Assembly (NCBI RefSeq): GCF_900101835.1
Contig: NZ_FNAF01000004.1
Location: 35,685-99,684 of the forward strand
DNA: 64,000 nt
Reading direction: 5' to 3'
Source: Peptococcus niger
GTDB taxonomy: Bacteria; Bacillota; Peptococcia; Peptococcales; Peptococcaceae
Of this stretch, positions 31,428 to 39,111 are shown in pieces (the stretch's first letter is position 1; each line of letters starts with the position of its first letter). A program made the position numbers and the translations under genes. A model generated the notes under the pieces. It was not told the DNA's origin and made no database searches. It worked only from the letters and a program-made list of their open reading frames with translations.

Positions 31428-32510
31428 ATGACTATGAGTGAATTAAAGGTAAGCTGGCGTAATGTTATTATCTTTGCTGGTGCCTATGTAGCAACAATTA
31501 TTGGTTCCGGATTTGCAACTGGCCAGGAAATTATGCAGTTTTTTACTTTTTACGGATTAACAGGAATATTTGGCTGTGTTGTGACGTTAATAGTTTTTTC
31601 TTTTACAGGCATGGAGTGTTTATCACGCGGACGCGTTGTAGAAACTGATGAAACAGTACAAATATTTTCGTTTTATTGCGGAAAATATTTCGGAAAATTT
31701 CTAGAATATTTTGTTCCCCTGTTTCTCTTTGGTGTATATGTGATTATGATTTCAGGTGCGGGGGCAACATTAGAAGAACATTATCATTTAAATCCTTATA
31801 TAGGTAGAATTTTAATGAGTTTGGCAGCTTTTTTCTCTGTTATATTTGGTTTAAAAGGTATGATGGAAATTGTCGGCAAAATTGGTCCGATTATCATCAT
31901 TTTTGCGGTTACGGTCGGTTTAATAAGCTTATTGCAAAATTATGGTACGCTACAGGCTTCTCTGGATGCTCTTCCGACGCTTGATTTGGTCAAACCAGCA
32001 CCAAATGGCATTATTTCTGGATTGCTTTACCCATCCTATAATATGTTGGTTGTGGTGGGACTGCTTTCCGGAATGGGGAAAATGGCAAATAATAAAAAAG
32101 AGTGCTTATATGGTGGATTTTTAGGTGGCTTTTTATTGTTCTTAGCAGCATTGTTAATGCATCTTGCGATGCTTTCTCAAGTAGAAAATGTCGTAGCTCT
32201 TAAAATTCCATCCTTATATTTGGCTTCGCATATTTCTCCCATGATGGCTAAAGTATTTTCGATTATTTTGATGCTGGGAATTTATACGACAGCTGCTCCG
32301 TTGTTATGGCAAACCGTTAACCGATTTGTTCCGGATAACCACCCTAAGTTTAAAATGACGACGGTTGCTATTACGGTCATTGGTTTTATTTGCGGGTTAT
32401 TACCCTTCGATCGCTTAATAGGCACCATTTATCCTTTTACCGGTTATATCGGTATTGTTGTCTTTTTACTGATGGTTATAAAAGTAGTTCGACTTAAAGT
32501 TTCAAAATAA
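31428..32510 (+). CDS. YkvI-family membrane transporter
   Basis: 360-aa integral membrane protein with about ten to eleven helices and no signal peptide. The N-terminal block VIIFAGAYVATIIGSGFATGQEIMQFF, with the glycine break IGSGFATGQE, is typical of the YkvI-like branch of the APC superfamily, usually predicted to carry amino acids or other organic cations. No substrate is proven. It probably forms an operon with the PLP enzyme 79 bp upstream; both share AT-rich composition. Start at 31428 (AAAGGAG, 4 nt) or 31434 (10 nt). A strong bidirectional terminator follows. Confidence 0.82.
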   Translation: MTMSELKVSWRNVIIFAGAYVATIIGSGFATGQEIMQFFTFYGLTGIFGCVVTLIVFSFTGMECLSRGRVVETDETVQIFSFYCGKYFGKFLEYFVPLFLFGVYVIMISGAGATLEEHYHLNPYIGRILMSLAAFFSVIFGLKGMMEIVGKIGPIIIIFAVTVGLISLLQNYGTLQASLDALPTLDLVKPAPNGIISGLLYPSYNMLVVVGLLSGMGKMANNKKECLYGGFLGGFLLFLAALLMHLAMLSQVENVVALKIPSLYLASHISPMMAKVFSIILMLGIYTTAAPLLWQTVNRFVPDNHPKFKMTTVAITVIGFICGLLPFDRLIGTIYPFTGYIGIVVFLLMVIKVVRLKVSK

Positions 32511-32553
32511 CAACGATTTATCCATGAACATGTGTTCAATTAACCCTCTTTTC

Positions 32554-32608
32554 AAGCAAAAACGGCTCTGCCAGCAGAAAATTTCTGACAGCGGAGCCGT
32601 TTTTGCTT
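32554..32608. terminator. Bidirectional terminator (island / carB)
   Basis: AAGCAAAAACGGCTC (32554-32568) pairs with GAGCCGTTTTTGCTT (32594-32608); A5 and T5 lie within the stem ends. It ends the island operon and the convergent carAB transcript. Confidence 0.9.
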
Positions 32609-32617
32609 GTTATGCTT

Positions 32618-35600
32618 TTACAGGGATTTAATATCGACTAAGCCGGTGTTTTCTTCGGTGAAATCGCCGGCGATGCTGTCGATGAGGGCGTTGGCCGTAT
32701 CAAGAGAGGTCAGGGTGGGGATGCCCAGGCTGACGGCCTTGCGGCGCATGATGACTGAGTCGCGCTCCGGGTCGCGGCCACGGGTGGAGGTGGAGATGAT
32801 GTAGTCCACCTTGTGGCTTTCCAGGAGGGCCCAGGCATTTTCAGAGGTACCCTCGTGCATCTTGTCCACTTCGGTGACTTGGATGCCGACGGCACGCAGG
32901 ACTTTGGCCGTGCCGGTGGTGGCGTAGATGTCAAAGCCTTGGTTGAAGAATTTTTTCGCAATGGGGGCGATTTCATTTTTGTCCGAATCGCGGACGCTGA
33001 TGAAGACGCCGCCTTCTTTGGTCAGCCGGTAACCGGCGCCGATTAGCCCCTTGTAGAGGGCTTCCAATAAGGTTTTGCCGATGCCGAGCACTTCCCCGGT
33101 GGATTTCATTTCCGGCCCCAGGTGGGTATCCACGTCAATGAGCTTTTCAAAGCTGAAGACGGGGATTTTTACAGCGATGTGCGTACTGGCCGGGTAGATG
33201 CCGGTGCCGTAACCGAGGTCGGTTAATTTTTCGCCTAAGGAGACGCGGGTTGCCAGATCAATCATCGGCACGCCGGTGACCTTTGAAATGTAGGGCACGG
33301 TGCGGGAGGCCCGTGGATTGACCTCGATGACGTAGACGTCATTGCCGTAGACGATGTATTGGATATTGGCCAAACCGATGACGCCTAAGCCGCGGCAGAG
33401 GGCCTTGGTGTGTTCCAGAATCTGCATGGCAACTTTTGGGCGAATGTTGGGCGCCGGGTAAACGGCGATGGAGTCGCCGGAGTGGATCCCGGTGCGTTCA
33501 ACGTGTTCCAAGATGCCTGGAATGAGGACGTCTTGGCCATCGGTGATGGCATCGACTTCGACTTCAATACCGGAGAGGTACTTGTCAATTAAGATTGGGT
33601 TTTCCGCTTCGCCGGCGTTGATGATGACCGTCATGTATTCGCGGATGTCAGCATCATTCCAAGCGATGATCATATTTTGACCGCCTAGGACGTAAGAGGG
33701 GCGCATGAGCACCGGGTAGCCGATGTTGCGGGCGGCCTTTAGGGCCTCTTCTTCAGTAAAGACGGTGTGTCCGGCAGGGCGCTTGATGTTCAATTCGCTT
33801 AATAGGTTGTCAAACCGTTCCCGGTCTTCCGCCATATCAATGCCGTCGGCAGAAGTGCCGATGATGGGGATACCGGCTTTGGCCAATTCCCCGGTCAACT
33901 TAATGGCCGTTTGTCCGCCGTATGCGACGACGACACCGACAGGCTGTTCCAAATCCAAGATGGGCTTGACGTCTTCCCAGGTGACCGGTTCAAAATAGAG
34001 GCGGTCGGCCGTGTCAAAGTCGGTGGAAACGGTTTCCGGGTTGTTGTTGATGATGATGACTTCATAGCCCAGGTTTTTCAAAGCCCAGACGGAATGCACG
34101 CTGGAGTAGTCAAACTCAATGCCCTGACCGATGCGGATCGGACCGGACCCGAAGACCACGACGCGTTTCTTTTGGCCGTTGCGGGTGTGTTCTGCCGCTT
34201 CATCCAAGGCGCCTTCGGCCTCGGTGTAGAAGGCAGAGTAAAAATAAGGGGTTTCAGCCTTGTATTCGCCGGCGCAGGTATCGACCATGTGGTAGACCGG
34301 TTTCAGGGTCATCGGCAAGTCGTGGCCGGATAAGGCAGCTAGGGTCTTGTCTGTATAACCCAGTTTTTTGCCGGTGACATAGCTGGCATCGGTTAAGGCT
34401 TGACCGGTGATGGCCTCTTCGTACTTGGCCAGGCGGAGCAAACCGTTCAGGAACCATTCGTCAATCATGGTTAGGGCGTGCAGGTCGTCAACACTGACCC
34501 CGCGGCGCAGGCTTTCATAGCAGGCAAAGAGCCGCAGGTCCGTGGCTTTGGCGGTAAGCGCGTGCAGGTCGTCATCGCTCATGGCGCGCAGACCGGCATC
34601 TGCCAGCGTATCGTGACGAATTTCAGCCCCCCGGACCGCCTTCATCAAGGCTTGTTCAAAGCTTTTGCCAATGGCCATGACTTCACCGGTGGCTTTCATT
34701 TGGGTGCCTAAGTCCCGCTTGGCATAGATGAATTTATCAAAGGGCCATTTGGGGAATTTAACGGCCACATAGTCTACCGTCGGCTCACTGGCAGCAGTGG
34801 TGCAGCCGGTGACGGCGTTTTGAATTTCGTCCAAGCGATAGCCGATGGCGATCTTCGTGGCGATTTTGGCAATCGGGTAGCCGGTGGCCTTACTGGCCAA
34901 AGCGGAAGAGCGGGAGACGCGGGGATTCACTTCGATAACGGCGTACTCGTAGCTTTCCGGGTGTAGGGCAAACTGAACGTTGCAACCGCCTTCAACGGCT
35001 AAGGCGTTGACGATATCCAAGGCGGCAGTGCGCAGCATTTGAAATTCCCGATCGGCCATGGTAACGGCCGGAGCGATAACGATGGAATCGCCGGTGTGAA
35101 CGCCGACCGGGTCAAAGTTTTCCATGGAGCAGACGATGATGGCGTTGCCATCTTTGTCGCGGATAACTTCAAATTCAATTTCTTTCCAGCCGGAGATGCA
35201 CTTTTCAACTAAAATTTGCCCAATGGGGGAGAGGTCAATGCCGTGCTGGGCAATTTCTTTTAAGGCCTGGGCGTCATCGGCGATGCCGCCACCGCTTCCG
35301 CCTAAGGTGAAGGCCGGCCGGACAATCACCGGGTAGCTGATTTCATCTGCATAGGCCAGGGCGGCGTCCACATCCGTGACCACTTTAGAGGCGATGGTTG
35401 GCTGGCCGATGGCGGTCATGGTGTCTTTGAAAATTTGCCGGTCTTCAGCCTTATCAATGGTTTCCGGGTTGGCGCCCAAGAGGCGAACGCCCATTTTATC
35501 CAAGAAGCCTTCTTTGGCCAGTTGCATGGATAGGGTCAGCCCGGTTTGACCGCCTAGGGTGGATAAGACCGCATCCGGTCGTTCTTTTTCAATGACCCGT

Positions 35601-35824
35601 TTGACCGTTTCCAAGGTCAGCGGTTCAATGTAAATGTGGTCGGCCATGGCTTCATCGGTCATGATCGTTGCCGGGTTAGAGTTGATCAGGACAATGTCCA
35701 GGCCATCTTCTTTTAAGGCTCGGCAAGCCTGGGTCCCGGCATAGTCAAATTCCGCTGCTTGTCCGATGACGATTGGACCGGAACCGATGACGAGTACTTT
35801 TTTTAATTCCGGATTCAGTGGCAT
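32618..35824 (-). CDS. carB: Carbamoyl-phosphate synthase large subunit
   Basis: Makes carbamoyl phosphate from bicarbonate, ammonia and two ATP. 1068 aa, full length. Both ATP-grasp synthetase halves are present: the N-terminal KKVLVIGSGPIVIGQAAEFDYAGTQA and the mirrored KKRVVVFGSGPIRIGQGIEFDYS from about residue 550. The C-terminal MGS-like allosteric domain (residues 930-1068, ISVRDSDKNEIAPIAKKFF) is retained. The ammonia normally arrives through a tunnel from CarA. The partner CarA here has lost its glutaminase residues, so this subunit probably uses free ammonia. Two bp after carA. Confidence 0.97.
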   Translation of the reverse strand: MPLNPELKKVLVIGSGPIVIGQAAEFDYAGTQACRALKEDGLDIVLINSNPATIMTDEAMADHIYIEPLTLETVKRVIEKERPDAVLSTLGGQTGLTLSMQLAKEGFLDKMGVRLLGANPETIDKAEDRQIFKDTMTAIGQPTIASKVVTDVDAALAYADEISYPVIVRPAFTLGGSGGGIADDAQALKEIAQHGIDLSPIGQILVEKCISGWKEIEFEVIRDKDGNAIIVCSMENFDPVGVHTGDSIVIAPAVTMADREFQMLRTAALDIVNALAVEGGCNVQFALHPESYEYAVIEVNPRVSRSSALASKATGYPIAKIATKIAIGYRLDEIQNAVTGCTTAASEPTVDYVAVKFPKWPFDKFIYAKRDLGTQMKATGEVMAIGKSFEQALMKAVRGAEIRHDTLADAGLRAMSDDDLHALTAKATDLRLFACYESLRRGVSVDDLHALTMIDEWFLNGLLRLAKYEEAITGQALTDASYVTGKKLGYTDKTLAALSGHDLPMTLKPVYHMVDTCAGEYKAETPYFYSAFYTEAEGALDEAAEHTRNGQKKRVVVFGSGPIRIGQGIEFDYSSVHSVWALKNLGYEVIIINNNPETVSTDFDTADRLYFEPVTWEDVKPILDLEQPVGVVVAYGGQTAIKLTGELAKAGIPIIGTSADGIDMAEDRERFDNLLSELNIKRPAGHTVFTEEEALKAARNIGYPVLMRPSYVLGGQNMIIAWNDADIREYMTVIINAGEAENPILIDKYLSGIEVEVDAITDGQDVLIPGILEHVERTGIHSGDSIAVYPAPNIRPKVAMQILEHTKALCRGLGVIGLANIQYIVYGNDVYVIEVNPRASRTVPYISKVTGVPMIDLATRVSLGEKLTDLGYGTGIYPASTHIAVKIPVFSFEKLIDVDTHLGPEMKSTGEVLGIGKTLLEALYKGLIGAGYRLTKEGGVFISVRDSDKNEIAPIAKKFFNQGFDIYATTGTAKVLRAVGIQVTEVDKMHEGTSENAWALLESHKVDYIISTSTRGRDPERDSVIMRRKAVSLGIPTLTSLDTANALIDSIAGDFTEENTGLVDIKSL

Positions 35825-35826
35825 GT

Positions 35827-36891
35827 TTAGGCCTCCCCTAATTGATAAAAACGTTCGAGCACTTGCAAACCGTCCAGCACGCCGGCTCTGCCTTCCGGCC
35901 GGAACTGTACGCCGATGGCAGGTGCGTTTTTATAATCCAAGCCGGCACAGGTCTGGTCGTTGACACACTGATAGCGCAAGCTGGCAATGGACGTGTCCAG
36001 ACTTTCCAGGGCAACTGTTTCATGGTTGCTTTGGTTGGTTAAAAAGAGCGCGTTCGTTTCTTTATCGCGTACCGATTGGGCGCCATGGTGAGAGGGAATC
36101 AGCGGGGTAACCGCCAGCCCTTGGGCCTGTGCCAGCAGCAAATGACCCAAGCCGATGCCCAAGAGAGGAATCTGTGCATCGATGAGGGCGCGAATGACCG
36201 GAACCAGGTCCTGGTGGTCTGCAAGGTCCCCCGGACCGTCAGAAATGACGACGCCTGCCGGGTGCTGGGCCAGGAGGGCATCGGCATCGCTATCTCGCGG
36301 TGCGGCACAAACGGGTCGGTCAAATTGCTGTAAGGCTTCAAAGAGCCCCTGGGTTGCGCCCAAATCCCATAAAATAACCTGTCGGTCGGCAGTGCCACGA
36401 CAGGTCGGGAATATGGAGTCTTTCTGCGCTTGCGGCAGTTGTGACGTTGCCCGACCGGTAATGGCATCTACAGATGCTTGTGCTGGATCGGTGGTTAATA
36501 CAGCTTGGACTTTTCCGCGGCTGCGCAACAATTTTGTTAAAGACCGGGTATCAATACCGCTAATGGCAACAAGGCCTTCTTTTTTAAGGAAAGATGGCAA
36601 ATCACCCTCAGAACGAAAGTTGGAAGGGGTATCGCTCAATTCGCCGACGACATAACCGCGAACAGTCGCCTTCGGTGAGGATAAGTCTGCTTCAGCAATA
36701 CCGTAATTACCAATCAGAGGAAAGGTCTGCACCAGAATTTGTCCTTCGTGGGCAGGATCGGTAAGGCCTTCAAGATAACCGACAACACCGGTGGTAAAAA
36801 CCATATCGGCGATGACGGTTCCTTCAGCGCCGACAGACCGCCCTTCAAAGCGACTGCCGTCAGAGAGCAATAAAATGGCTTTTTCGCGCAT
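35827..36891 (-). CDS. carA: Carbamoyl-phosphate synthase small subunit with degenerate glutaminase site
   Basis: 354 aa, near the normal length. The N-terminal CPSase domain is recognisable (FPLIGNYGIAEADL, AISGIDTRSLTKLLR). The class I glutamine amidotransferase domain is damaged. The nucleophile elbow, normally GICLGHQ, reads GIGLGHL (Gly247 for Cys). The catalytic His of the QYHPE motif is Arg331 in VQFRPEG. Glu333 remains. The usual KFGHRGGNHPV block is also lost. So it cannot hydrolyse glutamine by the known mechanism and may act only as a structural partner for CarB. Codons at 36151-36153 and 35899-35901. The reading frame is intact, so this is not a simple pseudogene. Confidence 0.93.
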   Translation of the reverse strand: MREKAILLLSDGSRFEGRSVGAEGTVIADMVFTTGVVGYLEGLTDPAHEGQILVQTFPLIGNYGIAEADLSSPKATVRGYVVGELSDTPSNFRSEGDLPSFLKKEGLVAISGIDTRSLTKLLRSRGKVQAVLTTDPAQASVDAITGRATSQLPQAQKDSIFPTCRGTADRQVILWDLGATQGLFEALQQFDRPVCAAPRDSDADALLAQHPAGVVISDGPGDLADHQDLVPVIRALIDAQIPLLGIGLGHLLLAQAQGLAVTPLIPSHHGAQSVRDKETNALFLTNQSNHETVALESLDTSIASLRYQCVNDQTCAGLDYKNAPAIGVQFRPEGRAGVLDGLQVLERFYQLGEA

Positions 36892-36937
36892 GGTCGCACT
36901 CCTTTACAGTTGATCAAGTGATGATTAAAATCAAGGT

Positions 36938-36965
36938 ATTATATCACATCGGCAGGCTAAATCAA
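36938..36965 (-). promoter_or_regulatory. Promoter of carA-carB
   Basis: On the minus strand TTGATT (36960-36965), 16-bp spacer, TATAAT (36938-36943). The leader to carA is about 40 nt with no PyrR-type terminator or attenuator visible. Confidence 0.75.
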
Positions 36966-36967
36966 GT

Positions 36968-37678
36968 CTAACCGATGCCAAAATCGGTATTTTGCATTAA
37001 AATATCCACGCGGGGGTTGTCTTTGATGAGGGGAAGAATATGGGTCTTAAAAGTGTCAATCACCGCCGGATCCGGTTTGATGGCCCGGGTATTGGGCGTA
37101 AAAATATTGAGCGTGACCCGGTCAAAATAGGTTAATCCAATGGCCAGGTCCTGGACCATTTGTGCCAAATGCTGTCCGGGAAGCCCGAAAAGCAGACAAG
37201 TCTGATCAAAATGCTCGGCCAGCTGCGCCGGGGTAATGTCTGCCGGAATGCCCTTGTTCAGATAGGCTTCGCGGACCAAACCGTCAAAAGTTTCGATGCC
37301 GCTGCTGACTTTAAGTTCAAGCCCTTGCCGGCGGCAGCGGTCCCGGAGGGGTGGGAGGCTTTCCCGATCGCGCCAATGGCATTCTATCGTCAGTTTGCTG
37401 ATGTTTTTGGCCCGGCAGGTGTCTAAAACGGCATTCATGCTGCGGTCATCCAAATCGCAGAAAGAGCCGGAATTGACCGCTTCCAGATGACCATAGCGGC
37501 CGTCGACCTGGGCCAAAGCGGCGGCGTTTATCGCATAATTGGCGTCGGCATCGGCAGAACGGTCCAAATGGTAGTCGCAGTAACGGCAAGCGCTCCAGGC
37601 GCAGCCCTTGCCACGCAATAAGACGATTTCGCGCGGATCTTTTTCTGCAACAATGCCGTATCGGTTTAAGGTTTTAAT
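36968..37678 (-). CDS. Radical SAM protein, ATT start
   Basis: 236-aa radical SAM enzyme. The Fe-S cysteines are Cys26, Cys31 and Cys34 in KGCAWSACRYCDY (C-x4-C-x2-C), preceded by DPREIVLLRGKG; this matches a small family with CxWxxCxFCDY rather than the classic CxxxCxxC. Later GLPGQ and NIFTPNT complete the barrel. Substrate unknown. The longest frame starts at TTG 37735, but that codon is the -35 box of the promoter. After transcription start the only codon at correct distance from AAAGGAGG is ATT at 37676-37678. So it probably uses AUU as initiator, a rare start. Confidence 0.82.
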   Translation of the reverse strand: MKTLNRYGIVAEKDPREIVLLRGKGCAWSACRYCDYHLDRSADADANYAINAAALAQVDGRYGHLEAVNSGSFCDLDDRSMNAVLDTCRAKNISKLTIECHWRDRESLPPLRDRCRRQGLELKVSSGIETFDGLVREAYLNKGIPADITPAQLAEHFDQTCLLFGLPGQHLAQMVQDLAIGLTYFDRVTLNIFTPNTRAIKPDPAVIDTFKTHILPLIKDNPRVDILMQNTDFGIG

Positions 37679-37706
37679 GACAATTCCTCCTTTTGATATC
37701 GCTGCT

Positions 37707-37735
37707 ATGATAGCAGTATCAAAAAAACTTTGCAA
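37707..37735 (-). promoter_or_regulatory. Promoter of the radical SAM gene
   Basis: On the minus strand TTGCAA (37730-37735), 17-bp spacer, TATCAT (37707-37712). Transcription would begin near 37700, about 20 nt before the proposed ATT start. Confidence 0.75.
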
Positions 37736-37773
37736 ATCTGTTATATAAAATTATGGGAATTTAGTAAATAAGC

Positions 37774-37802
37774 ATGACGAATCATGTAAAACATGGTATG
37801 AT
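37774..37802 (+). promoter_or_regulatory. Promoter candidate before the 37867 gene
   Basis: ATGACG (37774-37779), 17-bp spacer, TATGAT (37797-37802). The -10 is good, the -35 only four of six. Confidence 0.5.
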
Positions 37803-37866
37803 TATGTCTGAAAAATGCAGAAAATGAACTCTTTTGCAGTTGAACATTTTTTAGGAGGTATTTTTT

Positions 37867-38214
37867 ATGAAAAAGAGAGTTTTAGGGTTGGCCTTAGCGG
37901 CCGGGGCAGCCAGCTACCTGGGCCTTGCAAAGCGTGACTTGGTAGATGCCATTGTAAAATTGGAAAAGCCGCAAGGTGAATTGTTCACCCGCTATGAGGG
38001 TGCCGGTGCTTATGCTTTCATTTGCAAAAATCAAAGCAAAAGTGAAGATATGTTTTTAGACTGGATCGCTTACAATGGCTGGGAAAAAGCAGACCAAGTG
38101 GGAGACGGGCTTTTCTTTATCAATGACAAGCAGGATACCCTCCTGGTGAACCGTGATGCCATTTTAGGCGGTCGTTACCTGGTATTCCGTGCCTCCCGGC
38201 CCATTGATGCGTAA
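37867..38214 (+). CDS. Small hypothetical protein with N-terminal hydrophobic segment
   Basis: 115 aa, not recognised. MKKRVLGLALAAGAASYLGLAK looks like a short signal anchor or uncleaved signal. The rest is a small soluble alpha/beta-like domain rich in aromatic residues (YAFICKNQS, FLDWIAYNGWEKADQ, FFINDKQDTLLVNRDAILGGRYLVF). The ribosome binding site TTAGGAGG is strong, and codon use matches neighbours, so the gene is real. It lies 24 bp before rapZ and may share its transcript. No function proposed. Confidence 0.8.
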   Translation: MKKRVLGLALAAGAASYLGLAKRDLVDAIVKLEKPQGELFTRYEGAGAYAFICKNQSKSEDMFLDWIAYNGWEKADQVGDGLFFINDKQDTLLVNRDAILGGRYLVFRASRPIDA

Positions 38215-38238
38215 GTAAGTTTTTAAAGGGGTGAGGTC

Positions 38239-39093
38239 ATGCAGGCAGAGAAAAAATTTGTCATCGTCACCGGACTTTCCGGTGCCGGTAAAACGCAGGC
38301 CAGTAAAGTCCTGGAAGATATGGGCTATTTCTGTGTGGACAATCTGCCGTCGCCACTCATTTCCCGATTTGCAGATTTAATTGTGACAAGCGAGGGCAAC
38401 ATCAATAAAGTCTGTCTGGTGGTTGATTTACGTGATGAATCATTCCTGGACAGTATTGATGAAGCGCTCGCTTATTTGCATGCCATCGGGATTAACTACG
38501 ATATTATTTTTCTGGAAGCTTCCGATGAAGTTTTGGTCCGTCGGTTTAAAGAATCGCGGCGGAGCCATCCGCAAAGTAAAGACGGTTCCTTGCTCTCAGG
38601 CATTCGCCTGGAGCGTGAGGCCTTGTCCCATTTGCGAGACCTGGCTCAAACCGTTATTGATACGAGCCAGTTGACCAACGCCGAATTGCGGCAAACGCTT
38701 TTGGATGGACTGAAACCGCGAGACTTTCGCATTGGTGTGACGCTCACGTCTTTTGGCTTCAAGCACGGGATCCCCATTGATGCGGACATCATTATGGATG
38801 TTCGTTTTATGGCGAACCCCTACTATGTTCCGGAACTGCGGGAGCTGACCGGGCGCGATCCGGCGGTGCAAAAGTACATTCATGACCGTCCTGAGACACA
38901 GCGGTTTTTGCGCCATTTTTCCGATTTGATTTTAGAACTCTTGCCGGAGTATATGCAAGAAGGCAAAAATCAGTTGTCCATCGGCATTGGCTGTACCGGC
39001 GGACAGCACCGGTCGATCGCCATGACCATTGCATTGGCGCGGCGTTTAACGGAAAATGGATATGATGTGACGGTTAACCATCGGGATCATTAG
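38239..39093 (+). CDS. rapZ: RNase adapter / nucleotide-binding protein RapZ (YvcJ)
   Basis: 284 aa. Walker A is GLSGAGKTQASK at the N-terminus, followed by CVDNLPSPLI. The C-terminal GIGCTGGQHRSIAMTIALAR carries the RapZ family signature. In E. coli RapZ controls glucosamine-6-phosphate synthase through small RNAs; in Firmicutes YvcJ is a nucleotidase-like protein linked to competence. First of the conserved rapZ-yvcK-whiA trio. AAAGGGG precedes the ATG. Confidence 0.95.
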   Translation: MQAEKKFVIVTGLSGAGKTQASKVLEDMGYFCVDNLPSPLISRFADLIVTSEGNINKVCLVVDLRDESFLDSIDEALAYLHAIGINYDIIFLEASDEVLVRRFKESRRSHPQSKDGSLLSGIRLEREALSHLRDLAQTVIDTSQLTNAELRQTLLDGLKPRDFRIGVTLTSFGFKHGIPIDADIIMDVRFMANPYYVPELRELTGRDPAVQKYIHDRPETQRFLRHFSDLILELLPEYMQEGKNQLSIGIGCTGGQHRSIAMTIALARRLTENGYDVTVNHRDH

Positions 39094-39111
39094 TTGAGAT
39101 GAGGTGACGGC

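Noticed and set aside
29711-32553. Island as an insertion sequence or prophage remnant
   Set aside because: No transposase, integrase, terminal inverted repeats or target duplications were found.
35827-36891. carA as a simple pseudogene
   Set aside because: The frame is full length, the promoter and spacing to carB are intact, and the N-terminal domain is conserved; only the glutaminase site is changed.
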